Positions 48,145-56,847 of a stretch of DNA of 64,000 nucleotides are shown one piece after another. The translations under genes were made by a program, and so were the position numbers. The notes beneath the pieces are model-generated. The model saw only the letters and a program-made list of their open reading frames with translations. It was not told the DNA's origin and searched no databases. Each line of letters opens with the position of its first letter. The stretch's first letter is position 1. The stretch covers positions 3,355,501-3,419,500 of the forward strand of contig NZ_CP136187.1 in NCBI RefSeq assembly GCF_033193315.1, in the 5' to 3' direction. This stretch comes from Agathobaculum sp. NTUH-O15-33 (GTDB lineage Bacteria; Bacillota; Clostridia; Oscillospirales; Butyricicoccaceae).

Positions 48145-49507
48145 AGACGCGCAAGCGCGTAAATTCCGGCAAATGACCGAAGCGCCGGTGGAGCCGCTCA
48201 TTTGCAAAATGGCGGTGCCCACCATTATCAGCATGCTGATCACCTCGTTTTACAATATGGCGGATACCTTTTTCGTCGGCAAGCTCAGCACCAGCGCGAC
48301 CGGCGCGGTCGGCGTTATCTTTCCGCTGATGGCGCTCATTCAGGCGATCGGCTTTTTCTTCGGTCAAGGCTCGGGCAACTATATTTCGCGCCAACTGGGC
48401 GCGCAGCATGAAGAAGAAGCCGAACGCATGGCCTCCACTGGCTTTTTTTCCGCACTGATGGCGGGGGCGCTTATTCTGGCTCTTGGTCTTGTGTTTCAAA
48501 ACCCGCTGTGTCATCTGCTCGGCGCGACGGATACGATCTTCCCGCACGCGATCTCCTATATGCGCTTTATCCTGCTCGGCGCGCCGTATATGACCGCCGC
48601 GCTCGTTTTGAACAACCAGTTGCGCTTGCAGGGCAACGCGACCTACGCCATGATCGGTCTGGTGTCGGGCGGTATTTTGAATATCGCGCTCGATCCGCTG
48701 TTTATCTTTGCCTTTCATATGGGCGTGGCGGGCGCGGCCATCGCCACGATCTTGAGCCAGCTGGTCAGCTTTCTGCTGCTATTGTGGGGCGTGGAGCATT
48801 CGGGCGGCATTCCGATCCGGCTGAAGCTGTTTTCGCCCAGTCCCGCGCGCTTTCTCGCCATCGCGGGCGGCGGCGTGCCCAGTCTGTGCAGGCAGGGTCT
48901 TGCCAGCATCGCCATCACCTGCCTGAACACCGCCGCCCGTCCCTTTGGCGACGCGGCGATCGCGGCGATGAGCGTGGTCACCCGCGTCACCCAGTTCGCG
49001 TCCTCGGCGCTGATCGGCTTCGGTCAGGGCTATCAGCCAGTATGCGGCTTTAATTACGGCGCCAAGCGGTATGACCGCGTCACGCGCGGCTTCTGGTTTT
49101 GTGTGCGCGTGTCCAGTGTTTTGCTCGTTGTACTGGCGGTGCTCGGCGCGGTGTTCGCCCCGCAGCTCATCGCCCTGTTCCGCGCGGACGACGCGGAGGT
49201 CATCCGCATCGGCGCGGCGACGCTGCGCTGGCAGTGCCTGTCGTTCCCGCTGCTGGGCTATGTCATTCTGTGCAACATGCTGCTGCAAAACATCGCGTTC
49301 ACCGTGCGGGCCAGCGTGGTCGCCGCCGCGCGGCAGGGGCTGTTCTTCATTCCGCTGGTGCTGGTGCTGCCGCGCCTGTTGGGGCTTACGGGCGTAATCT
49401 ACTGCCAGCCCATATCCGATGTGTGCGCCTTCATCCTCTCTCTCGTATTGACCGCGCCCGTGCTCGTTCATCTTGCCAAGCTGGGCGCGGTGGGGCAAGA
49501 CGCTTGA
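48131..49507 (+). CDS. MATE family multidrug efflux transporter
   Basis: ATG at 48131 follows AAAGGAGG inside the end of tetR and gives 458 residues with twelve predicted helices. MATE features include PTIISMLITSFYNMADTFFVGKL in helix 1-2 and the repeated pattern GFGQGYQPVCGFNYGA in the second half. It exports cationic compounds using a sodium or proton gradient. Its control by the overlapping TetR is an inference from gene order. Confidence 0.94.
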   Translation: MAQNEDAQARKFRQMTEAPVEPLICKMAVPTIISMLITSFYNMADTFFVGKLSTSATGAVGVIFPLMALIQAIGFFFGQGSGNYISRQLGAQHEEEAERMASTGFFSALMAGALILALGLVFQNPLCHLLGATDTIFPHAISYMRFILLGAPYMTAALVLNNQLRLQGNATYAMIGLVSGGILNIALDPLFIFAFHMGVAGAAIATILSQLVSFLLLLWGVEHSGGIPIRLKLFSPSPARFLAIAGGGVPSLCRQGLASIAITCLNTAARPFGDAAIAAMSVVTRVTQFASSALIGFGQGYQPVCGFNYGAKRYDRVTRGFWFCVRVSSVLLVVLAVLGAVFAPQLIALFRADDAEVIRIGAATLRWQCLSFPLLGYVILCNMLLQNIAFTVRASVVAAARQGLFFIPLVLVLPRLLGLTGVIYCQPISDVCAFILSLVLTAPVLVHLAKLGAVGQDA

Positions 49508-49532
49508 CAGCCGCGCGCACGCCGCCTATACT
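49504..49532 (+). promoter_or_regulatory. Promoter of the GNAT gene
   Basis: TTGACA (49504-49509) and TATACT (49527-49532) are 17 bp apart. The -35 overlaps the stop codon of the MATE gene. Confidence 0.8.
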
Positions 49533-49568
49533 GGGCTTAACATTTTATAAAATAAAAGGAATGAAACC

Positions 49569-50183
49569 ATGAATGATCTGACCATCCGTCCGGAACGCCC
49601 GGCAGACGAGCGCGCCGTGGACGCACTGACGCGCGACGCGTTTTGGGACGTTTTTCGCCCCGGCTGTGTGGAGCACTATATTCTGCACCAGCTGCGCAAG
49701 CACCCGGATTTTATCCCGGAACTCAGCCTTGTCGCCGAGCAAAACGGCGGGATCGTCGGCCACATTGCCTACAGCCGCGCCGCCATCGTGCAGGAGAACG
49801 GCACGGAGTTCCCTTTGATTCTCTTCGGCCCGCTGAGCGTGCGGCCCGATCGCCAGAAATCCGGCGTAGGCGCCGCGTTGATACGCCATTCACTGGCCCT
49901 CGCCGGGGAACTGGGCTACCCTGCCGTTGCCGTGTGCGGCTGGCCGGATTATTACCCGCGCTTCGGCTTTCAGCGGGCGCGCGTTTTCGGCATCACGGAC
50001 GCGGAGGGCCAATCGCCCGATCCGTTGATGGCGCTCGAATTGCAGTCCGGCGCGCTCGCCGGCGTTTCCGGCGTTCTCCGTGAGAGTGAAGCCTATTTTG
50101 ACACTCCGCCCGCCGCGATTGACGCGTTTGACGCTACCTTTCCGCCCCGCGACAAGCACGTACTGCCGGGACAGTTCCTCTAA
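49569..50183 (+). CDS. GNAT family N-acetyltransferase (YhbS-like)
   Basis: The 204-residue protein has the GNAT core: IRPERPADERAVDALTRDAF, the beta-4 strand LFGPLSVRPDRQKSGVGAALIRHSL with the acetyl-CoA loop R-Q-K-S-G-V-G, and VCGWPDYYPRFGF after it. The pattern matches YhbS-like enzymes. The acceptor is unknown. It is monocistronic, with its own promoter and a GGAATG-type ribosome site. Confidence 0.9.
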   Translation: MNDLTIRPERPADERAVDALTRDAFWDVFRPGCVEHYILHQLRKHPDFIPELSLVAEQNGGIVGHIAYSRAAIVQENGTEFPLILFGPLSVRPDRQKSGVGAALIRHSLALAGELGYPAVAVCGWPDYYPRFGFQRARVFGITDAEGQSPDPLMALELQSGALAGVSGVLRESEAYFDTPPAAIDAFDATFPPRDKHVLPGQFL

Positions 50184-50197
50184 CAAACACTGAGGGG

Positions 50198-50456
50198 CTG
50201 TAAAATAAATTCCCACAAGTGAATAGAAAACTGTTGCAAAGCGAAGAATGCTACCGATTTTGTCATTCTGAGGAGCGAAGCGACGAGACCGTAGTCCGCT
50301 ATCCTCAATCTGCCGCTTGGCGGCATTTTAAGGAGCGCGAATCTCGCGCAAACGCGCGGAATTTACACTGGAAACGCGCGTTCGCGCGGGATTCTTCACT
50401 TCGTTCAGAATGACATTCGGGGGCCTTCCTTTTTTGCAACAGTTTTTTTATTTTAC
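50198..50456. repeat. MITE-like inverted repeat, family R1 copy 2 (enlarged)
   Basis: The core TTGTCATTCTGAGGAGCGAAG (near 50260) and CAGAATGACA (50406-50415) match copies 1 and 3. The outer arms, with TGTAAAATAAA and ACTGTTGCAAA, pair with the right end. Two extra segments, about 17 bp in the left arm and 50 bp near 50289-50338, lengthen it to about 259 bp. It sits after the GNAT gene. Confidence 0.8.
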
Positions 50457-50615
50457 GGAAATTGTGCTTTATCGCTGTTTCCACACCGCCTGACGGCCAT
50501 AGACAAACTGCACAACAAAACAAACACGTTTTTTGCTAAAGTGACAGATTTGTAAAATCCCCAAAAAATGTCCCCCCTGATGCAAAAAATCGATGTTCCC
50601 GAAGTGTTTTCCGTT

Positions 50616-50624
50616 TGATAAAAT
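50616..50624 (+). promoter_or_regulatory. Candidate extended -10 promoter of the sugar ABC operon
   Basis: TGATAAAAT (TG-N-TAAAAT) is 35 bp before the start at 50659; the -35 at 17 bp is poor (TTCCCG). A weak -35 would fit activation by the response regulator encoded downstream. The rest of 50457-50615 shows no gene. Confidence 0.4.
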
Positions 50625-50658
50625 AATAACAAAAAGAGGCGTGAGGAGGGATAAATGC

Positions 50659-52152
50659 ATGGAGTATATACTGGAAATGAAAGATATCAGCAAAACATTT
50701 CCCGGCGTAAAAGCGCTTGATCATGTTCAGCTTCGGGTAAAACCCGGCGAAGTGCACGCACTGATGGGCGAAAACGGTGCGGGCAAATCGACGCTGATGA
50801 AAATTCTGATGGGCATGTACACCAAGGACGACGGCGGCGAAATCCTCTTTAACGGAAAGCCCTACAAGGCTTCAAGCCCGAAGGAGGCAATGGATCTTGG
50901 CGTTGCCATGATCCATCAGGAACTCAATCCGATCCTTGATATGTCCGTGTATGAAAACATTTTTGTCGGGCGTGAGATCCGCAAAAATGGACTGGTAGAC
51001 AAAAAGGCGGAGATCGAACAGGCGCAAAAGCTGATCGAAGAGAGCGGCCTGCATGTTTCGCCCGAGGAAATGCTGCGGAAACTGACAGTCGCGCAGTGCC
51101 AGCTGATCGAGATCATCAAGGCGATCTCCGTCAATGCGAAGGTCATCATCATGGACGAGCCAACCGCGGCGATCAGCGAGCGCGAGGTCGAACTGCTGTT
51201 TGGCCACATCCGCAAGCTTGCCGAAATGGGCGTCGCGATCATTTACATCTCCCACCGCATGGACGAGATCTTTTCCATCTGCGACCGCGTCAGCGTATAC
51301 CGCGACGGCCAGTATATCGGTTCCGGCGACACGAAGGATTTGAACGAAGCACAGCTCATTAAGATGATGGTCGGCCGCGAGATCACCGACGTGTTCCCCA
51401 AGCTGGAAGCGCAGATCGGCGAGGTCGTTTTAGAGGCTAAAAACATCGTCCGTGTGGATCGCAAGGTCAAGGGCGTCAGCTTTTCCGTCCGCAAGGGTGA
51501 GATTCTTGGCATTGGCGGTCTGGTCGGCGCGGGGCGCAGCGAGCTGGTCGAGGGACTGTTCGGCATTCACGCGCTGTCGGGCGGCGAAATCTATATAAAG
51601 GGCAAGCAGGTTCACGTACATTCGCCAAGCGATATCATCAAAGAGGGCGTCGCGCTCATCACCGAGGACCGCAAGGGCACCGGTCTGAACCTGAGCGGCA
51701 CGGTGGGCGACAATATTGCCATGGTGGCCATCCGCAAGCTGCTCTGCCACGGCCTTTACAACAAGAACAAGGCGCGCAGCGCATCGCTGGACTACATCAA
51801 AAAACTCAATATCAAAACTCCTTCCGGCGACCAGATCGTCGGCAACCTGTCCGGCGGCAACCAGCAAAAAGTCGTTATCGCCAAATGGCTGCTGAATGAT
51901 CCCGATATCATCATTCTGGACGAGCCGACCCGCGGCATCGACGTCGGCGCCAAGCGCGACATCTATCTGCTGCTCGGCAAACTCGTACAGCAAGGCAAGG
52001 CAGTCGTCATGATCTCGTCCGAAATACCGGAACTGATGGGCGTGTGCGACAGGATCATGGTCATGTGCGAGGGCAATCTGTCCGGCGAGGTCAAGCGGGG
52101 CGAGTTCTCGCAGGAGCGCATTATGGCGCTGGCCTCCGCCATCGAGGTATGA
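50659..52152 (+). CDS. Sugar ABC transporter ATP-binding protein (RbsA/MglA type)
   Basis: ATG at 50659 after GAGGAGGG gives 497 residues, the usual length for tandem sugar ABC ATPases. The first domain has Walker A GENGAGKST, Q-loop IHQE and Walker B VIIMDEPTAAIS. The second has the typical degenerate P-loop GLVGAGRSE, LSGGNQQK signature and ILDEPTRGIDVG. It powers uptake of a monosaccharide or related ligand with the permease and binding protein that follow. Confidence 0.95.
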   Translation: MEYILEMKDISKTFPGVKALDHVQLRVKPGEVHALMGENGAGKSTLMKILMGMYTKDDGGEILFNGKPYKASSPKEAMDLGVAMIHQELNPILDMSVYENIFVGREIRKNGLVDKKAEIEQAQKLIEESGLHVSPEEMLRKLTVAQCQLIEIIKAISVNAKVIIMDEPTAAISEREVELLFGHIRKLAEMGVAIIYISHRMDEIFSICDRVSVYRDGQYIGSGDTKDLNEAQLIKMMVGREITDVFPKLEAQIGEVVLEAKNIVRVDRKVKGVSFSVRKGEILGIGGLVGAGRSELVEGLFGIHALSGGEIYIKGKQVHVHSPSDIIKEGVALITEDRKGTGLNLSGTVGDNIAMVAIRKLLCHGLYNKNKARSASLDYIKKLNIKTPSGDQIVGNLSGGNQQKVVIAKWLLNDPDIIILDEPTRGIDVGAKRDIYLLLGKLVQQGKAVVMISSEIPELMGVCDRIMVMCEGNLSGEVKRGEFSQERIMALASAIEV

Positions 52153-52172
52153 GATATAAGGAAGGGGAAACT

Positions 52173-53120
52173 ATGAAACAGAAGAAAAATGCAAAGGCGC
52201 TGATCAGCGAATACTTCATCTTCGTGATTTTTATCGCGCTGATCATTGTATTGACCTGCCTCAAGCCGAGCTTTATCCAGCCGGGCAATCTGGTTAATAT
52301 TCTAAAACAAGCGTCGATCAACGGCATTTTGGCGTTCGGTATGATGTTCGTCATCATCGCGGGCGGCTTTGATATGTCCGTCGGCTCTACGGTCGCGTTC
52401 ACCGGCATTCTCGCCGCCATGCTCGGTCAGGGGCAATATCCGCTGATCGTGCCGCTGGTCGTGGCGATGTTGGCCGGTCTTGCGGTCGGTCTGGTAAACG
52501 GCGTGGGCGTCGCGATCGGTGATCTGCCGCCGTTCATCATGACGCTCGGCACCATGACCGCCGTGCGCGGCCTGGCGCTGCTGACCTCCAACGGCAAGCC
52601 GATCACCGGCATCAGCAAGCAATATCGCGAGGTCGCCGCAAGCTCGCTCTTCGGCGTGCCGATGCTGGCGGTCTTTCTGGTCGTCGTCATCCTAATCTGC
52701 TCGTTCGTTTTGGCCAAAACGGTATACGGCCGCCGGGTCTATGCCTGCGGCGGCAACCTGCAAGCCGCGCGCGTTTCGGGTATCAACACAACGATGATCC
52801 GCATTTCCACGTTCGCTATCGCCGGCCTGCTGGCCGGTCTGAGCGGCTTTTTGATGACATCCCGCGTGACGATCGGCCAGCCGACCGCGGCGGAAAGCTA
52901 CGAGATGGACGCGATCACCGCGTGCGTCGTCGGCGGCGTTTCCATGGTGGGCGGCGTCGGCAAGCCGTGGGGCGTGGTAGTCGGCTGCCTGCTGATCACC
53001 ATCATTGCCAACGGTCTCGATATCATGGGCGTATCCTCGCACTGGCAGAAGATCGTCAAGGGCGCGATCATCGTGCTGGCGGTCCTCATCGACGTAAAGG
53101 GCAAGGGAAAGAAAAACTGA
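52173..53120 (+). CDS. Sugar ABC transporter permease (RbsC type)
   Basis: ATG at 52173 follows GGAAGGGG and gives 315 residues with eight to ten membrane helices. Family features include GMMFVIIAGGFDMSVGSTVAFTG, LPPFIMTLGTMTAVRGLALL and the EAA-like loop AYEMDAITACVVGG-type region (ESYEMDAITACVVGGVSMVGG). It forms the homodimeric channel for the RbsA-like ATPase. Confidence 0.94.
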   Translation: MKQKKNAKALISEYFIFVIFIALIIVLTCLKPSFIQPGNLVNILKQASINGILAFGMMFVIIAGGFDMSVGSTVAFTGILAAMLGQGQYPLIVPLVVAMLAGLAVGLVNGVGVAIGDLPPFIMTLGTMTAVRGLALLTSNGKPITGISKQYREVAASSLFGVPMLAVFLVVVILICSFVLAKTVYGRRVYACGGNLQAARVSGINTTMIRISTFAIAGLLAGLSGFLMTSRVTIGQPTAAESYEMDAITACVVGGVSMVGGVGKPWGVVVGCLLITIIANGLDIMGVSSHWQKIVKGAIIVLAVLIDVKGKGKKN

Positions 53121-53125
53121 CGGAT

Positions 53126-53160
53126 GTTAAGAGCAGGGGCGCGGGGCGCTCCGCTCTTAC
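53126..53160 (+). other. Intercistronic hairpin between permease and binding protein
   Basis: TAAGAGC (53128-53134) pairs with GCTCTTA (53153-53159), with GC-rich pairing inside. No T-run follows. Such hairpins often stabilise the message of the binding protein, which is needed in excess. Confidence 0.5.
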
Positions 53161-53190
53161 CATATATGCTTCTTAAGGAGGAAGAGAAAA

Positions 53191-54168
53191 ATGAGCAAAA
53201 AAAGATTTCTGGCCATGCTGATGGCCGGCACGATGGTCCTGACCATGGCGGGCTGCGGTAACGACGCGTCCGGCGAGACGAAGGGCGACGCCGAACCAAG
53301 CGCGGATGCCGACAAGGGCGGCGACGCTTACAAAATCGCGCTGATCCAGCAGCACCAGACCAACGCCTTCCAGATCGAGCTGACCGAGGCCGCCGAGGCC
53401 AAGGCCAAGGAGCTGGGCGTCGACCTGACCATCCTCAGCGCGGATCAGGACGCCGCGACCCAGATCAGCCAGATCGAGCAGTGCGTGTCCGAGGGCTATA
53501 ACGCGATCTTGTTTGAGCCTGTCGATCCCGACGGACTGGGCGACGCGTCGAAGAACGCCGCGGACGCGGGCGTTGTCGTCATCAACATCGTTTCGGCTTG
53601 CACCGATTGGGAAGCCAACGGCATCGCCGCTGTTTCCTACGGCAATAACGTCAAGGCCGGCGAGACCGAGATGCAGCACGTTGCCGACCTGCTCGGCGGC
53701 AAGGGCAACATCGCCATCCTGACCGGCCCGTCCGGCGACTCGGGCGGCTTGCAGCGCATGGAAGGCTACGAAAACGTGCTCAAGAACTACCCTGACATCG
53801 TGCAGGTCGTCGCCCCGGCAGACTGCCAGTGGGATACCGCGAGCGCGCAGTCCACGGTAGAGAGCTGGCTGACTGCCTATGATCTGGACGCGATCGTTTG
53901 CGAGAACGACGGCATGGCGGTTGGCGCGGGCAACGCGGCGGGCGCGAACAGCGGCATCATCATCACCGGCGTTGACGGCACCCCGGACGGCTTTGAGGCC
54001 ATTCTGGACGGCCGCATCACCGGCACCGTTTCCCAGAACGGCGGCGCCATGGCGGCCAACGGCGTCGAGGCGGCGGTAACGCTGTTGAGCGGCGGCAAGC
54101 TGGACAACAACGTCATCATCACCGACAATACATGGATCGACGCATCCAACGTAGCGGACTTCTCCTAA
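53191..54168 (+). CDS. Sugar ABC transporter substrate-binding lipoprotein (RbsB type)
   Basis: The 325-residue protein has a lipoprotein signal (MSKKRFLAMLMAGTMVLTMAGCG, lipobox MAGC) and a short acidic linker. A periplasmic-binding fold follows (KIALIQQHQTNAFQIELTEAA, ISQIEQCVSEGYNAILFEPVD, AIVCENDGMAVGAGNAA, IIITGVDGTPDGFEAI). Binding residues cannot assign a sugar. It is a strongly translated gene (AAGGAGGAAGAG). It is the last transporter gene before the signalling operon. Confidence 0.94.
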   Translation: MSKKRFLAMLMAGTMVLTMAGCGNDASGETKGDAEPSADADKGGDAYKIALIQQHQTNAFQIELTEAAEAKAKELGVDLTILSADQDAATQISQIEQCVSEGYNAILFEPVDPDGLGDASKNAADAGVVVINIVSACTDWEANGIAAVSYGNNVKAGETEMQHVADLLGGKGNIAILTGPSGDSGGLQRMEGYENVLKNYPDIVQVVAPADCQWDTASAQSTVESWLTAYDLDAIVCENDGMAVGAGNAAGANSGIIITGVDGTPDGFEAILDGRITGTVSQNGGAMAANGVEAAVTLLSGGKLDNNVIITDNTWIDASNVADFS

Positions 54169-54181
54169 CCTGCATTCTATG

Positions 54182-54210
54182 TTGAAAAATCTTTAAACTA
54201 GTGTTAAGAT
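54182..54210 (+). promoter_or_regulatory. Promoter of the signalling operon
   Basis: TTGAAA (54182-54187) and TAAGAT (54205-54210) are 17 bp apart. R1 copy 3 lies between this promoter and the response-regulator gene, so the transcript leader would contain a very stable 178-nt hairpin. Confidence 0.55.
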
Positions 54211-54218
54211 AAGTATAG

Positions 54219-54396
54219 AAAAGGGCGCGTTGCAAAATAAAAGAATGTTTTATACCTTGTCATTCTGAGGAGCGAAGCGACGAAGAATCTCGCGCAAACG
54301 CGCGAAACCAACGTACGATCCGCGCGTTCGCGCGGGATTCTTCACTTCGTTCAGAATGACATACGGAAATTCTTTTATTTTGCAACGCGCCCTTTT
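54219..54396. repeat. MITE-like inverted repeat, family R1 copy 3
   Basis: This 178-bp element has nearly perfect arms: AAAAGGGCGCGTTGCAAAAT on the left, its complement on the right, and the core TTGTCATTCTGAGG...CAGAATGACA inside. Its length equals copy 1 (177 bp). The outermost arm sequence differs between copies, yet pairs within each copy, which suggests that the hairpin itself is maintained. Confidence 0.85.
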
Positions 54397-54430
54397 CTCA
54401 TCGTCATATAAAAATACCGGAGGAATGCAT

Positions 54431-56014
54431 ATGTTAAAGGTCGTTCTGGCGGACGATGAGAAAAAGATCATTTCGCTGATGCTGAAGCTGGTCGACTGGG
54501 CGGGGCTCGGCTACGAAGTCGTCGGCACGGCCAATGACGGCCTGCGCGCGCTTGATCTCGTGCAGCAAAAGCAGCCGCATCTGCTGATCACCGATATCCG
54601 TATGCCGGGTTGCAGCGGGCTTGATCTGATCCGTCGCGCCAAGGGATTGCAACCCGGCCTGCATTTCATCGTCATCAGCGGATACCGGCAATTTGAATAT
54701 GCGCAAAACGCGCTGAAATACGGCGTGGAGGATTACCTGCTCAAACCGCTCAAGCAGGACGAGCTTTCCGATATACTGCTTCGCTTGAAGGATAAGCTGG
54801 GCGAAGAGACCGCGCTGGAATACCATCTGCAAAAGAACGGCGAGCGCCGGCAGGACCTTCTCATCGCAGCGCTCAAGAGCGCGGCAGAGCGGCAGCAGCC
54901 GTTTCTGACCGCGCAGCAGGCCGAAGCGGAATACGACCTGCGCTTTGGCGAGGGCTGCTATTTTGCCGCATTGATCAAGCCGGATATCTCCTATGCGGAC
55001 CAATCGCTGGACGGATACCGCATCATGATGCAGCACACGCTGGAGATCGTGCGGCGGGAGATACAGCCGCTCGCGGACGAATGCGCGGCAGCCGTTCTGT
55101 GGGAAGGCGTAGCCGTTCTTACGTATCTGCGCGATTATCGCGCGGTCGAGGTCAAGCAGTGCTTTACCAAAATCCGAAAAGAGGTAGAAAAACAGCGCGA
55201 TCTGTTTTGGGGAATCCGGTGCACCGTCTGCTTGGGCAGCCGCAAGACCTGCCCGGAGCAACTAGCAGCCTCCATGCGGGAGGCGCTTTGGCTCTGCCGC
55301 GACCGCCTGTGTCGCGTACAGCCGTGGCGGGATGCGGAAAGCGAGGAACCCGCGCTTGACGAGCGGTACCAGATGGACACGCCGCATAAAAAGCGATTTC
55401 AAGAAGCGGCGGAATATCTAGACGAAACACGCTTTACGCAGGAGCTGGAGGACAGCTACCGCTTGATCGTGCCGCGAAAGCCGCTGAATGGACAGATGCT
55501 GGAGGATTGGTTTACGCAGGTGCTGGAGACAAGCCTGTACGGTATGCAGCAAAACGCCAAGGTGGAACCGCGGTTCTCGGAAACCATGCGCGAAAACTTC
55601 TGGCGCTGCGCCGCGCCGCAAGACATCCTGCTTCTGCTGCGGGAGGGCGTCTGCGAACAGCTCCGCCGTCTGAGCGAGGAAAAATCGCTGCGCGAGACCC
55701 GCCCGATTACCGAGGCCAAGCGCTATATCCAACAGCACTATCAGCAGGCGCTGCGGCTGGAGGACGTGAGCAGCGCGGTCGGCTTCAACGCCACTTATTT
55801 TTCAGTATTATTTAAAAAAGAGACCGGACAGAATTTTATGGATTATCTGACCGAGCTGCGCATCAACAAATCCAAGGAGCTGCTGTGCAGCGATACGCTG
55901 TCCGTGCAGGACGTGGCCGAACAGGTCGGCTACCGCGATTTAAAGTATTTTTCACGGCTGTTCAAAAAAACGACCGGCGTCAGCCCGTCGGATTACAAGA
56001 AGCTGTATAAGTAG
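54431..56014 (+). CDS. YesN-type response regulator with AraC output domain
   Basis: ATG at 54431 is seven bases from GGAGG (an earlier ATG at 54425 is too close), giving 527 residues. The receiver domain (1-125) has acidic DDEKK, the phospho-Asp in LLITDIRMPG and Lys in LLKPL. A long middle region (about 130-420) precedes a C-terminal AraC double HTH (RLEDVSSAVGFNATYFSVLFKKETG, VQDVAEQVGYRDLKYFSRLFKKTTG). It probably activates the adjacent sugar ABC transporter when phosphorylated by the next gene's kinase. Confidence 0.93.
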   Translation: MLKVVLADDEKKIISLMLKLVDWAGLGYEVVGTANDGLRALDLVQQKQPHLLITDIRMPGCSGLDLIRRAKGLQPGLHFIVISGYRQFEYAQNALKYGVEDYLLKPLKQDELSDILLRLKDKLGEETALEYHLQKNGERRQDLLIAALKSAAERQQPFLTAQQAEAEYDLRFGEGCYFAALIKPDISYADQSLDGYRIMMQHTLEIVRREIQPLADECAAAVLWEGVAVLTYLRDYRAVEVKQCFTKIRKEVEKQRDLFWGIRCTVCLGSRKTCPEQLAASMREALWLCRDRLCRVQPWRDAESEEPALDERYQMDTPHKKRFQEAAEYLDETRFTQELEDSYRLIVPRKPLNGQMLEDWFTQVLETSLYGMQQNAKVEPRFSETMRENFWRCAAPQDILLLLREGVCEQLRRLSEEKSLRETRPITEAKRYIQQHYQQALRLEDVSSAVGFNATYFSVLFKKETGQNFMDYLTELRINKSKELLCSDTLSVQDVAEQVGYRDLKYFSRLFKKTTGVSPSDYKKLYK

Positions 56015-56022
56015 GTGGTACC

Positions 56023-56841
56023 ATGCGGTTTCGTACAGGATGGAAGCTGTTAAGCGCGCTTAGGCGTTATCGGAACGACAAAAATTTGGAAGCTGTGCTG
56101 CGGAGGGACTGGAGCCGGGACCCTGATCTCAGCGCGTTCTTTTCGGATATCGAAACGCGGCTGCACGGCGAGGAGATCGCCAAGCTACAGCAAAAGCAGG
56201 CGGAGTATCTGGCGCTGCAAAACCAGATAAACCCGCATTTTCTATACAACGCGCTCGAAGCGATCCGGTCGGACGCGTTGCTCGCGGACTGCGAGGAGAT
56301 CGCCGAGACGACCGAGGCGCTTGCCACCTTTTTCCGCTACACGATCTCCAACTTGCAGGAATATGTGACCTTCTCCGACGAGCTGGACAACGCCGAAAAC
56401 TATTTCACCGTGCAGCGCTGCCGCTTTGGCGACAAGGTTTCGATGGAGCTGGAGCTCGGCGACGAAGCCTTGCTGGAAGCGCGTATGCCCAAGCTGATCC
56501 TACAGCCGCTGGTGGAAAACGCGGTCTCGCATGGCTTGGAGGGAAAGATCGAGCATGGCACGGTCCGCATCCTTGTGGAAAACAGCGAAAACACGCTGTT
56601 CCTCCGCGTGCGGGACGACGGCGTGGGCATGCCCGAGGATCAGGTGGCCCGGCTCAACGAAGCGTTTGCCGGGGACGTCGGACCGATCGGCGTGCAGCTG
56701 CGGGACGGCATCGCGCTGCGCAATGTCAACAGCCGCATCCGCCTGATGTTCGGCGAGGATTATGGACTTCGCATTTTCAGCGCGGCTGGCGTGGGCACGG
56801 AATGCTGCGTGACGCTGCCGCTGCTCTCGCAGGAGGAATGA
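56023..56841 (+). CDS. Soluble YesM-type histidine kinase lacking a sensor domain
   Basis: The 272-residue protein has a coiled segment (LHGEEIAKLQQKQAEYLALQNQ), the His_kinase motif INPHFLYNALEAIRSDAL with the phospho-His, and an ATPase domain (LILQPLVENAVSHGLEG, VRDDGVGMP, GIALRNVNSRI). It has no membrane helix, dCache or HAMP domain, unlike usual YesM proteins of about 580 residues. It must receive its signal from another protein. It lies 8 bp after the response regulator and 6 bp before the degenerate ABC gene. Confidence 0.92.
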   Translation: MRFRTGWKLLSALRRYRNDKNLEAVLRRDWSRDPDLSAFFSDIETRLHGEEIAKLQQKQAEYLALQNQINPHFLYNALEAIRSDALLADCEEIAETTEALATFFRYTISNLQEYVTFSDELDNAENYFTVQRCRFGDKVSMELELGDEALLEARMPKLILQPLVENAVSHGLEGKIEHGTVRILVENSENTLFLRVRDDGVGMPEDQVARLNEAFAGDVGPIGVQLRDGIALRNVNSRIRLMFGEDYGLRIFSAAGVGTECCVTLPLLSQEE

Positions 56842-56847
56842 ACGCCG

